This document shows, one piece after another, positions 53,530-64,000 of a DNA stretch of 64,000 nucleotides (position 1 is its first letter; every line of letters starts with the position of its first letter). This DNA is from Hysterangium stoloniferum. Lineage: Eukaryota > Basidiomycota > Agaricomycetes > Hysterangiales > Hysterangiaceae. Under the pieces are notes generated by a model, which searched no databases, was not told the DNA's origin, and saw only the letters and a program-made list of their open reading frames with translations. The stretch lies in NCBI GenBank assembly GCA_015178975.1, contig WHVD01000173.1, forward strand, positions 102,509-166,508. The letters run 5' to 3'. Made by a program: the position numbers and the translations under genes.

Positions 53530-53895
53530 TAGATCCTTGTCATTAAGAGTTACAAATACTTTGTTGGTGCCCAAATTTGGAGTCCATCAGCCACTCGGCT
53601 GCTGCCCATTGTAAGCGAGGATCAAGGCACAATTTTGTTCATTGTGTGTGGTTTGGACCCATATGTACCCACATGTACTTACTGTAGTGCTATCTGCGTG
53701 TTGGCAATCTACCACTGCCGGTCATTCGAGTTTGAGTCTGAGTCTGAGTTTGGTCACTTCTGGTGACTTCTGTGTCCTTCTATCTACTATTCCAACAAAT
53801 TTCCCATAACTCGCAGTTCTTTGCTTATGCGCCTAGGGTGGACTATGAATTTGAGCACCAACAAACTATTTGAAACTCTTAATGACAAGGATCTA
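53530..53895. repeat. MITE-like inverted repeat element
   Basis: About 56 bp at 53530-53585 (tagatccttgtcattaagag onward) is the near-perfect reverse complement of 53840-53895. The 254-bp centre is non-coding. Ends TAGATCC...GGATCTA could be element termini. It starts 15 bp right of the copia target duplication. Confidence 0.7.
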
Positions 53896-53899
53896 GTGT

Positions 53900-54500
53900 C
53901 GGATTTCGAGCATCATACAAGCCCATATTCTTTTGTTCCTTTTCCCATTGTCCTCTTGTCTCACATCCTTGTTGTTTTCCTCATTAGGATTCCATTGTTC
54001 CTATTGTATATATATGTAGCTATGTGTGAATAGTGAGGGTCCCTGCTATACCTGGGTGAGGTCGAAGTCCATCTCATCTCAACATCTAGGACTTTCCGGA
54101 TGGAGCACACGGGTACGGGTGTGGGTGATGAAGAAGATCGAACCCAGACTCAAAATCAACTCAAAGGCCCGCTGTTCAAGACCAAGGCAACTCTGCAGAT
54201 CAAACACCACAAGCACATACGCGCGCACTATCTCATCCTCTATTCTCACCGTGTCCGCTGCGTCTGCTGGCAGTACAACAACAGCGGCAACTCTAACTTG
54301 AACTACAACAGGACCCCCGGGGCGCTCCCAGCCATAACCACCACCACAACTGTACCCATCCCAGCCACCTCGTGCCCCAAACCTCCCGCCGCGATGCTCT
54401 TTGCTTTACGACGCGCACTGGGTAGCACGGCGTTCGACTTGACGCCTGATATGCGTGATGCGAGGGACATGATTGTTGATGGGTGGGGCTTTTTGAGGTG
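53900..54500 (+). CDS. Unassigned exon-like ORF
   Basis: 54100-54501 is open for 133 codons: basic head (KHHKHIRAHYLILYSHRVR), Thr/Pro-rich middle (AITTTTTVPIPATSCPKPPA), then a coherent end AMLFALRRALGSTAFDLTPD, MRDARDMIVDGWGFLR stopping at a TGA that overlaps a possible donor (ggtgag). The last 40 residues look like real coding sequence, but I recognise no family. Confidence 0.3.
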
Positions 54501-55300
54501 AGAGTTGTTTCTTTTTTGGTGTTGACTTCGTTGAATATACGCTTGGCGGTGAAGTGTACGTTAATCGTTCACGATGGATAGAATCTGCTGTGGGTTCAAC
54601 TAAAATGATGATGTATTGGTGTACGACGAGTTGATGCAGGATAGCTTGGTGGGGGGCAATTCCGGCGGAAGCCCTTCGTCAGGAGATTAACGGATACATT
54701 AAAAATTTATATTCACAGGCAATCATGCGGGCGATAATTGGGTAGCGTCCATGTATCCGCGGATTTGTTGGGTATATGCGCTTTGCATATTAGTTGCGCG
54801 GATTATTCATAAAAAGGTACTCAAATACACGTCCTTGGTATCCTAAAAGCATTATACATCGATATCGAGATGATATATGCAAGTATGTACGAGAATGCGA
54901 ATGGGCCAGGTAGGCGATGCGAATGGGCCAGGTAGGCGATGCGAATGGGCCAGGTAGGCGACGGGCGCTTGTTTCTGTACGAACAAGCGGCTTGTACAGT
55001 TCAATTTTAAGCAACTCCGAAATGGATAATGCATGACTCGTGACTTATTGGGAACTTGCGCAGACCACATTAGATATTAGAATATAACTTAACTTCTATC
55101 TATGAGTAAACTACTGGGGATTATATATATCTATGGGGAGAAGGTTCTGGAAGGGATGACAGAGATATTACTAAAGCTATGTTAAGTATGTTTCCAAGAT
55201 ATTCTATAATATTCTAGGGATGTCAGGTTGATTACCAACATGACTTGTATCTCCATTCTTTGCTGATTCCTCGCCCGATCAATAAGAATTTCTTGTTAAG
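54501..55300. repeat. Non-coding, with a 22-23-bp tandem repeat
   Basis: At about 54892-54962 the unit gcgaatgggccaggtaggcga is repeated three times. The rest shows no gene. Confidence 0.7.
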
Positions 55301-57340
55301 GAACTAAAGCCTATGCCTGACGTAATTGGACGAAGCGATGGCATCAAATCACCCGGCGGCAACTCGGCAAATGTTCCGAAACTCCGACTTAACTATTGTT
55401 TCCATTCTTCAAGTCAAAACCGGCTAAAATACCAACTATTGGAACCGCCCGTGATTTTTGATGGGTTGTGCCCGCGTAGCTTCACTATTTTTCTAACCCA
55501 AACATAAGCAAAATTCATGCAATCTCGTAGAAAACGCAAAAGAGAGCTACGCCACCTTCCCAGGCACAGGTCCACATTTGGAAATAAACCTTCAAGCGAC
55601 ACTTTTGCTCGTTCTGCAACCACAATTTCTTCAACAACCGTCTCTTGCAGCACCTTTTGCCTTCCAGCCGAAATTCAGCACAATCGCAAAACGCCACACT
55701 AGGCGCCCGCCGCGGCCCCGCTGCTTATCTTGCCGATTGACTGTCTCCCAAGCGATCTCGTGATTGTACTTAAGGTTTCGCATGTCACAGCGAAATGAAA
55801 GATGCGCCTCGCGCATCGGGGTATGGTGGTATGCCAAAGTCCAGTTCCTACCATACGCTTGGCGTTCCCGGAGGTCAGTTACCCACTAGCTTTCGATGAC
55901 GCTAATGCACCAGCTGTGGATGGTAATGCACTACGTGTGGAATGGCGGTAATGGACTAGCTGTGGATGACGGTAACGTCGAAGGTACGGATCACTATACC
56001 CCACGTATCTCGTGGGAAGACAAGGGAAAGGGGGTCGACCTTAGAGAGTATGGCCCTTTCATGCTGAATGGATCTCTGTTGACGGGATCATCCGCCCAGC
56101 GCATTGTGCAAGGTTTGTCCAACCTCGTGTAATTTAATTTTGATTTTTTACGATATATTACTTAATTATTTTACTATTCACATGAAGGGAGTAATAATAA
56201 TGGATACGGACAAGGTAATGATCCTTTTCTCCTAGTGTGTCATTGTGGAAATTAATATTTTGTGCAAATATAGAAGTCCATGCAGACACGTCGTATAGGG
56301 GCATCTAGGGCGGCTCATCATCTAGTACGCAGTAAGTTGCACCACTAATTTCTCTCAAATGTCTTTAACATTCATTAAATTCAGGATCTGCCCTCACACG
56401 AAGGCATTGGTCACGGTGCGCTCACCAGACGAGCTAACGAGCAGCCCGGGTCTTGTGGCGAGGCCGAAGTCCTCACCTCCTGACTTAAAAATGTCACGAA
56501 CTACCTCGTGAGTTGTGACTTATTTTAGTGCCACAAGAAACACAAAACTGACGACCACCCTAGCGGCCGCAGCTCCTAAAGTGACACCGAGGACAAGGTC
56601 TCCAACAGATGACCATCCCAGGCGTCTTACCAGGACAAATCCAAATCCGACGGGTCGCCTGCATCAACACACAACCCGACGAACTAGCGCTGGAATAAAC
56701 GATATGGTTATGGTTTCCATTTCTCAAACAATTGGTCCTCCGTGCCGGGAACTTCTTTGGGTTGCAGGTGAGTCCCATCAGCTATATTTCTTACACCGAC
56801 TAACAGTAAGTTTTTAGCAAGACAAAGCGTTACAAACATGAGTCGTTAAAACCTCAACCCCATTACGAGGGAGAGAGAAAGGCGAGACGGGTTAGGGCCT
56901 TCAACAACAGAGGAGAACCGCCAACACGGTTAGACACATAAGATTTCGTTTCATTAATTTTGGCAATTATACTCGCCCTTCATCATCTAGGAAAGCGGCG
57001 AATGCCTAGTGAGACAGCAATTACGCCTGAATTCGGGTGGAAGCAGGCCGGAAAGCCAGCCCCGCAAGTCCAAATGCCCACCCAAACGTTCGGCAAAGAT
57101 ACTTGGCGGACCTCTAGCTGCTGGGATGGAACCGGCTGTGCCTCCACCACAATATGGCCGGCAGCGGAAAAATAAGTACGTGGATCAAGCCGGAACAGAA
57201 GCGAAAGCAGCGAAAGGAGGGGAGGCAGTAGCGGACGAAAAGCAAAGGCAGCGAAAGATAAGAGGCAGAGGCAGAAGCAGAAGCCGCGGCGGACGAGAAG
57301 TAGGGGCGGACGAGTGGTAGCGGCAGAGACCAGACATACT
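55300..57340. other. GC-richer DNA with several short unassigned frames
   Basis: Plus-strand frames at 55313-55507, 55896-56132, 56515-56817 and 57009-57320 are Arg/Pro/Thr-rich and lack motifs. The end of the last (RGRGRSRSRGGREV) is low complexity. A short internal repeat (gcaccagctgtggatggtaa / ggactagctgtggatgacgg) lies at 55908-55970. A host gene with many introns is possible but cannot be reconstructed. Confidence 0.3.
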
Positions 57341-57404
57341 TTTTACTTTTTCAGTTTTCCTTCTTCTTCTTCTTCTTTCTGTCGATATTTATGCTTCTTT
57401 CTTT

Positions 57405-57719
57405 TTATCCATTTCTGTGGTTCGTGGGCTCGTGGGTCACTCGGTTCCGAATCGTATCTTTGAGAACGGGGTGCGTTTTTATCATCTTTCTCGATATGTT
57501 GACCCATTCATTGTCGTTCAGCTGTATCTGTTTGGTGAGTTTTGTGTCTTCGGAGTTTCCTAGGCCGAGTACCTGCTGTGCAAGCACTTGGGACGTCACC
57601 GGGGAGGTGCTGCACGTTGGACAATTAAACGTACGTCCATTTCTTAAAGCGTCGTAGTCCTTTCTAACGTCGTCTTCCTTCTTTCTCCGTCTTTCAGCGG
57701 GCTTGGTATAACGGGGCAT
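57405..57719 (-). CDS. Hypothetical small protein with Cys pair
   Basis: An uninterrupted 104-codon minus-strand frame starting MPRYTKPAERRRKKEDDVRK, with a strongly basic head, FNCPTCSTSPVTSQVL (a CxxC pair), and QIQLNDNEWVNISRKMIKTH. Its composition is that of a real nuclear-type protein rather than random sequence. Only one CxxC is present, so a zinc site would need a partner elsewhere. No homologue is recognised; it could be an exon. Confidence 0.35.
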   Translation of the reverse strand: MPRYTKPAERRRKKEDDVRKDYDALRNGRTFNCPTCSTSPVTSQVLAQQVLGLGNSEDTKLTKQIQLNDNEWVNISRKMIKTHPVLKDTIRNRVTHEPTNHRNG

Positions 57720-58440
57720 CCACGCAAGGGCTTGCTTTCAATTCCTGACTGAAGTACGTAGCATTCGCATTTGTTTTGGTCTCGTTTAACGCAACTTTTT
57801 CAGTACCGTGACCGAGGCAGGACTGCCTCATCATCCACCTCCGGCAACTCGTCATAGTAACACTAAAGACCTACTGAGACGACTCAAGATTGGATGGTGG
57901 ATCTTCATGAAACGTTCAAAATTAACACCCAGTGAGTTATCTAATATCCTATAAATTGCGTAAGTCAGGGACTAACACCACCATATACCTATACATTTGT
58001 TTACAGGACGTTAAGCCTGGGTTACTAACTCCGATTTCGTAGGGCTTTCCTGGCTTCGATCCCGGCTTGCCGCGACAAACTCTGTTTAGCATCCTACCTC
58101 GGACTGTATCAGCTGGGATGGGTAAAATACGGTGAATGGCGCCCCTGCAGCGATGTGACTGTAAGTTTCTCTCGCTCCCGTACAGCTATATTTCGTACTG
58201 AGCTCATCCGAGCTCCAGCGGCCCCAAGTCACGATTTGGCTGTCCATCGGCAACACCCTCTGTGTCGTATGGCCGGGCTACACTCTGAAACTGACACAGG
58301 TTGTAGCCTGACTACGAGTCCGACAGAAATTCTGGTAAGCTCCCGTTCATGATAAATCTTTTGATACTGCATTCTGACATCTTGTTTAGATGACACATGA
58401 AGTACTAATAAACAGACCTTTAAATCCAGCAACGTTCTTG
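57720..58440. other. Exon-like, unassigned; contains segment duplicated at 59.8 kb
   Basis: Small open stretches and gtaagt/ag-type signals are seen, but no product. 58131-58227 is homologous to 59806-59902. Confidence 0.3.
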
Positions 58441-60514
58441 AAGTTAACGAGTTGAACCAAGCCGATTTTCACCTTTCCAGAACAAATCGTTTTATTCTTC
58501 TTGTCGAATTTTCTCTGATTGCGTCATTTTTTGTTCTGTTTCTTTTGGTTTGGTTCTGATTACTTGCCACTTGCTCTGCTGCCAACTTTTCTCAGTCTAT
58601 CAAGCTTATCGTCCTTGAAACATAAAATGTACCACATGTAATTTGTGAATACTTCAATACTAAAACTCGACACGCTCTGATAAGGAGACACTTGAATAAA
58701 TATAAAATTGTGACCATAATTGTTCATACATAATTCAAGTGGCAAGTACTCATAGATACCTGGACTTTCATAACGCTTTGGTCATCAGAGCTCGTTGAAG
58801 ACCTTTTCTCACTCAAATTCACACATTTAATCATTCTGATGTCTACAACGTAGTGATGATTTTATGAAGGTAGTGACATTCCTTCTGTAGATCTCACTAT
58901 TGACATACAAGGTGCGCTGTGGCACCTCAATGGCACTGGTTTCTTAACGTTAAAAGGTTCATTCTCACATACTGCTGTTTACAATACATTTGATTTCCAA
59001 CCCGAAGCGATATTAGGCCAGAAAGTTGCCAACAATGTTCAAGTAACGGGTTGTCTCCTGTTATATATTTTAATGCATTTTCTATTTTTCTCATTTTCCC
59101 CAAACGAAATTACTAAAAAAGCCCATTTAAATGTACTCATATCACTATGATAAACTTGCATAATACTCTCTCGATTTATCTTGAAATTATGCAATTACTT
59201 TGTATTTTTATCTTATAAACTGAGTGAGCTACAGAATTTCTATCTTTTATTCTTTTTATATCTTCAAAACCGGCCACCTAGTGCTTATTACACGATGCGT
59301 GGGAATATTGTCATAACTCACAATATGTAACAGTAGTAGTCACAAAATGCAACGAGTTGTCACAAATGCAAGAATATTATGACATGTAGAAGTAACATCA
59401 TGATACACAGGAATATTACATCAGCATATATGCTACAATGGAAAGTAGTGAAAACTTCTGGAGGAGTTTTTAGGTAAAACAAGGCTGTGACCTGTGGGAG
59501 GCAAGCCTCCACCATGCTACCACTCCACACCTTTACTCAGTCACTTCACAACCTGGTGGATCAATAATAATGTCTTTAAACACTACATCAAAAGTCATAT
59601 CTGTCTTGGAATAATATTTTCAAGTACTTGATCACATGAATTTTGTATTACCTTCTGTGACCATGTCATATTAAGGGCTTCTGTACATCCCAGCTTCCCA
59701 TTTATTCTCATCCAGAGACTTATTTTAAAGTGAACAGGTGTTTGTCCAGGATGAACAACTGTGTGCATGCAACTTCTACTCTAGTTCCGAAGCTGCAGAT
59801 ATGCTGGCAAATGGTGGCCCTGCAAAGATGCCACTGTAAGTTTCTCTCACTCCCGTACAGTTATTTTTGTGTACTGAGCTTATCTGATCTTCAGTAGTCC
59901 CAACTAACGGTTTTGCTAGGTGGTGTTGAGTGAGCAACTCAACTTTTGGAACTGAAGTGGACTTCAAGTAACTAATTATTTCCTTGCTATTTTTATATCA
60001 CTTTCTAAAATCTTCTGTATGTTCCTCTCAGTCTGTTACCCAGGCAGTATGACTGTAGGAAGAATTGTTGGGACAGCAGCTGCAAATCACATGATACCTG
60101 TTGTCCTTGAAGTGAGTGATCCCTAATCAGGTTACAAACCTATTTGATAATTTGTTTCATGCAGTTGGGAGATAAATGTCCAGTTGTAATTGATATTGTG
60201 GCTCGCTGTATCTTATGGGGAAAATAGATCAATGCTGGCCAAGTTCGTACTCCACTGGACTACGTACTTGTCCCCCACCACCATCAGGATTAGGTTAGGG
60301 TACAATACTATGTATATTCCCTCTGTTAATGAGACCTTGTTCACAGATGGAATTGAAAGGGCTGTCTTCACTGTTCAAACCCATGGCTTGTGTGTTGTGT
60401 TGTGTTGTGAAGATAGGACCAACTGAAAATAAAAGACAAAAATTGTAATCATAATCAGTACTTGTATTGATACCAAACAATTCAAATAGTTGAGTACATT
60501 ACAAAAATGGAGAA
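58441..60514. other. AT-rich, no gene recognised
   Basis: Only short frames without motifs. 59806-59902 is the diverged second copy of 58131-58227. Confidence 0.45.
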
Positions 60515-60516
60515 TT

Positions 60517-60800
60517 GTTACAACCAGAATTCCCACCAGACTCTGGGCACGAACCTATATGCACCCGTGCCTATACACACCAATTGTCAGTTTACCGGAA
60601 TTCCCGCTGGACTCTGTACATCAGACTTGTCCACATTTGACTTTGTTACATTGTGTATCAGTCACCAGAATACCCACTGGACTCTGTCCCTGTCTATGTC
60701 CGACTCTGTCCCTGTCTATGTCCGACTCTGTCCCACGCATCAGTCACCAGACCCTGCTCAGAAAACCCGTTATCCCTCTAACTGAGCCCCATTCCCATTA
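60517..60800 (-). mobile_element. Family A LTR fragment (A7)
   Basis: tgttacaaccagaattccca...cccattcccatta matches the reverse of the 3' third of LTR A1/A2. A 21-bp word (tccctgtctatgtccgactc) is doubled at about 60685-60728. It is cut off at about 60800 where a minisatellite starts. Confidence 0.85.
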
Positions 60801-61135
60801 GGCATGATGGCCCCTCACAACCTGGCATATTATGTGTGGGGGGTGACATTCTGTGATGGTCCTCTCACCCCCCCACCTCATGACCCAGTGTATTACATGT
60901 GGGAGGTGACACTCACCGCCCCATCTCATGACCCGGCATATTTTGTGTGGGCGGTGACGTTTCACAATGGTGCTGGCAGGTGTGATGGCCCCTCACCTCA
61001 CGCCTCATGACCCAGTGTATTACGTGTGGTGTGGGGGGTGACATTCTGTGATGGTGCTGGCAGGTGTGATGGCCCCTCACCCCTTGCCTTGTGACCCGGT
61101 GTATTACATGTGGGGGTCCATCATGTCTGTCAGTG
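60801..61135. repeat. Minisatellite, roughly 60-95-bp units
   Basis: The words catgacccagtgtattacgtgtggggggtgacattctgtgatgg-type and tgctggcaggtgtgatggcccctcac recur four to five times with variable spacing. Frames inside are repeat by-products. Confidence 0.85.
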
Positions 61136-62930
61136 TGCATGCAAGTGGGGACCTGTGTATTATTACCTAACTCTAAGGGTGGCTGTAGTTCTTAAAAACA
61201 ATTACAATAAATTTCAGAATTGCAGGAAATGGAGAGAAATGCCAGTCAATTAAATGAAATACCAATAAACCTGTAAATCCACTAAATCCAATAAAATTCC
61301 AGTAAATTCCAATTAAATCCAATCAAATTCCAATTAAGCTCAAGTAAATTCCAGTAAATTCAGTTAAACAATATTGTTAAACTGTTCTATTCCTGAGCAT
61401 TCTGTTACATCCTTTGTGGAATGTTATTCCATCCTCATTGATATTTTGAAATGATTTTAAATGATTTTAAATGTACAGCACCCAGTGTAATTACCAGAAG
61501 CTTGGGACACCAAGAGTTATGAAGAACTAAATCATAGCAAGGGCAAAAACTGAGACAATAGATATAACAGTACTATTAAGAACCAAGACTCAAGTCAATT
61601 GGCCACTCACATGACTATTTAGGTGCTCCCAAAGTTCAAAGACTGGGATTACATAAATAAACTCAATGGAGGTCTAGAAATGACCATATAAAAGACCCAT
61701 GTGGAAGGAATAGATGAGGAATGTGGCAGGATATATGATGGCAATTATGTACATATGTACCTATGGATGTATCAACTGGAGGTCCAGAGGCTACAGTTGC
61801 AAAGATAGTAAGTCTTAGTGTGGCTAGACACTAGCAAAAGAATTAAACAGGATGAACAATACTTTAAAATAAATGAAGGTATTATTCCATAAGCTTCTAT
61901 AAATGAGAGGGGGATTATTTAAACTGAAGGGTAGTAGTGTACAAGACAGGATTTTGTACTTATGTAAATGGAAGCATGGAGGACTGAAATGGTGATTTTA
62001 TATTAACAGGATACAGGAAATTGGGAAAATGGAACAGGGGGTTAGAAAAAGGAATACAAGACAAGAGAAAAAAAGATAAATACTCTGAGGTGGCAAATGA
62101 TGTGGTGAAGTTATGCAAGGAATAATGGAATGCCATCAGAAGGAAATGGGATGGAATGGCTAGAAAATGAAGTCATTAAGTGGGTGAGTTGTCAGTACAC
62201 TGTCATCAGAGATGTTGCATCAGGAATACCAATGTCAGGATGCCAGAGTATAGATTGAAAATACACATCAAATAAGTGAAAGTAGCATGGTGGGGTCGTG
62301 GCATTCTTGGGCACTGCAGGCCATATGTGTGAGGGTGCGGAGCCCCGAACCCTCTTATGAGTCAGCACAGGACCATTCCTGAGCTTTCGTGGGAGTATTT
62401 CATAATGCCGCAGAAGCATTTTGGTGCCATAGGAGTTTTTTGTCACAAACACAGAAGTACTTTCGTGACACTGTAACAGTGCAGGAGCTTTTTCAACACC
62501 GTGGGAGCATTCTTTTTGCTGGTGTGAGAACACAGGAAGCCCATAGTCAAGCCTCAAGGCTGCCACTCTTATGTATCTCCCTTCCCCTCTCACCCAGCCG
62601 TCTTCTCCTCAAAGTTGCCACCTGCAATTATTTCTCAAGATATTAAGCCTTTGTCAAGGTGTGTTAAGACTCTATTCAATCCCATTTAATGTGGTTTTTT
62701 CTAATTAATAATAATAATTATCATCTTATCCTGCAGACAGAATCTGCCTTCCTTCTGGCCCTCTCCTCCCCATATTATAGGTGGACCTTCTCTGAAGTAT
62801 TTCTGGACTTTTGAGGCCATATCAAAGGTGTAGTGAGCTTCTACCTATTATTAACTATTTCTTGCTGTTTTTACTGATTAAATACTGATTAAATAATGTA
62901 TTTGCAGTCAAATTGCCCTTTCCCAGCAGT
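61136..62930. other. No gene recognised; two low-complexity patches
   Basis: 61255-61370 is built of (a)aattcca(gt/at)taaat words. 62383-62515 shows loosely repeated (g)gagnntttttt/cacnnnncaga words. The 133-codon minus frame at 62192-62593 has no motif. Confidence 0.5.
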
Positions 62931-62934
62931 TCTT

Positions 62935-63650
62935 CTTATTCATAATTTTCCCATACACAGTCTGAAGGCTTCTCTATAATTTCAGGTGTGTTTTGTGCTT
63001 TCCTATGTTTTTTAAATTATTTATGCTTTATTCTTTGCATTTCTGGGCTATTTTAGACCCAATTGTCTGAACTATTTTTCTCCCACACTCTCTACTGCTG
63101 TTGTGAGTGCTCCCTGTGAGTATAGGTAGAGTGTTGAAGGTAAACCATGTCCCTGGGATTAATCTCACCTTTTTTTGCTTAAAGATAATTTATATAGTTG
63201 GCATTGATCTCCATTTTCTGGCTTTGTGGCTTTGTTACTGTTTCTATTCCTTCTGGGAGATATAGGATATCTCCAGGTTAGTATTGATGCTCTCTCCTAT
63301 GTTGTTAAAAAATATTTATGCATTATTGTTTGCATTTTTCTGGATGATTTTAGATCCATTTGTCTGATTTGGTTTGCCCTGACACTCTCCACTGTTTTTG
63401 TGAGTAGAGTGTAGTATTGAAGGTAGGTCCTATCCCTGTGTTTAATTTCACCTTTTCTTGCTTAATGATTATTCATATAGTAGACATTGACTCTTATTGT
63501 GTGGCTTCTTTGCTTTGTTTCTGTTTCTATTTCTATTCTCCCTGGAGATTAGAAATTCCTCAAGGTTAGTATTGATATCTTTCCTCATTCTGTGAAAATT
63601 ATTTATACTTTATTTTTCACATTTTTGACTTATTTTAGCCTAATTCATTT
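62935..63650 (+). repeat. Tandem leader units of the second Helitron
   Basis: Two full units and part of a third, each about 280-290 bp, containing (c)aggttagtattgat, ttatttatgctttat-like, tattttagaccca-like and ctcacctttttttgctta-like words, end with the intron-like segment shared with the first Helitron (23437). Confidence 0.75.
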
Positions 63651-64000
63651 CAACTCACTCACTGTCTCCTCTCCCCTCTCTTTGACAGGTTTCCTGTGTC
63701 TGCTACTGCTGCTTGGTTATAGATAAGCCATATAGCTCCCCTTGAGTGGATCTCTCCATTATTATGGATCGAACACCTGAGCGTGATCGGGAGGAGGAGT
63801 GAAGGCAGCATAGGGCACAGTTGCAAATGACATCTCCATCTGATCATCATTGGCGTTTAGTTGTGAATTCTAATATACCACCCCTGCTCAACCATTCTGA
63901 GATCTCCATCTTCCTGTTGGTAGAGGTCAATCAAATAATCCATTTTTGGTTGCGCAGCCAGGTGGCTCTACTGCAGGTGGCTCTGCTGCAAGTGGCTCTA
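63550..64000 (+). mobile_element. Second Helitron, 5' part, truncated by the window
   Basis: Homologous to 23425-23900: leader, intron-like segment, gataagccatatagctcc, then the start MDRTPERDREEE at 63765. There the next codon is TGA where copy 1 has CGA (gaggagtgaaggcag against gaggagcgaaggcag). A 27-bp stretch present in copy 1 (ttggtcatactacattggca...) is missing. The GGSAA-type repeat begins at about 63958 and runs off the end. Confidence 0.88.

Noticed and set aside
60804-61140. Overlapping ORFs on both strands as coding
   Set aside because: The region is a minisatellite.
1-64000. CRISPR arrays, bacterial operons, Shine-Dalgarno sites or rho-independent terminators
   Set aside because: The direct repeats found are minisatellites without spacers, and the introns and transposon types are eukaryotic.

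Overview
The window reads as transposon-dense nuclear DNA of a filamentous fungus, most likely an ectomycorrhizal-type Agaricomycete (Basidiomycota) with a TE-swollen genome. The reasons are short spliceosomal introns (about 55-65 nt, GTATGT/GTGAGT...AG), a DUF7082-type fungal protein, a MET10-like sulfite reductase remnant, JmjC demethylase remnants, Ty3/gypsy chromovirus, Ty1/copia, Tc1-type and Helitron elements, and a copia primer site matching the anticodon region of initiator tRNA-Met. No species can be named from the sequence alone. Homology calls come from motifs recognised by eye; no search was run.

Layout. 1-5.3 kb: diverged LTR-like DNA, a broken MET10-like gene (2.7-3.8 kb, + strand) and the intron-containing 3' part of an unknown gene (4.85-5.3 kb, - strand). 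5.5-12 kb: decayed Ty3/gypsy pieces, a solo LTR with a perfect duplication, a copia-type solo LTR and a 70-bp minisatellite. 12-14.6 kb: an LTR with primer-site-like sequence on both sides and a broken DUF7082 gene (- strand). 14.8 kb: a tRNA-derived sequence. 16.1-18.6 kb: Tc1-type transposon 1 with a solo LTR nested in its inverted repeat. 18.6-20.2 kb: chromodomain and Helitron helicase pieces joined together (- strand). 20.8-23.4 kb: gypsy RT remnant, then an unknown gene split by Tc1-type transposon 2. 23.4-30.4 kb: a large Helitron (RepHel) split by a 1,048-bp solo LTR. 30.4-36.6 kb: copia pol remnant, JmjC pseudogene copy 1, and the 3' third of a chromovirus with extra ORFs. 38.9-42.2 kb: a non-LTR-like RNase H remnant, JmjC copy 2 and a degenerate satellite. 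43-45.1 kb: a nested LTR cluster. 46.08-47.6 kb: a Helitron 3' end abutting an intact PP2C phosphatase gene, the best-preserved host gene here. 48.3-53.9 kb: copia LTRs, a complete but internally deleted copia element and a MITE-like inverted repeat. 54-60 kb: anonymous DNA with exon-like ORFs. 60.5-64 kb: LTR fragment, minisatellite, and the 5' part of a second Helitron running off the window.

The genes do not form a pathway. The main story is nested insertion: at least nine LTR-type insertions carry perfect 5-bp target duplications that can be read directly, and several restore an older reading frame when removed. The most unusual items are the split unknown gene at 21.19-23.44 kb, the two JmjC copies (one missing a block that reappears inverted 1.3 kb away), the copia derivative with a triplicated linker, and the extra ORFs 3' of the chromovirus integrase.
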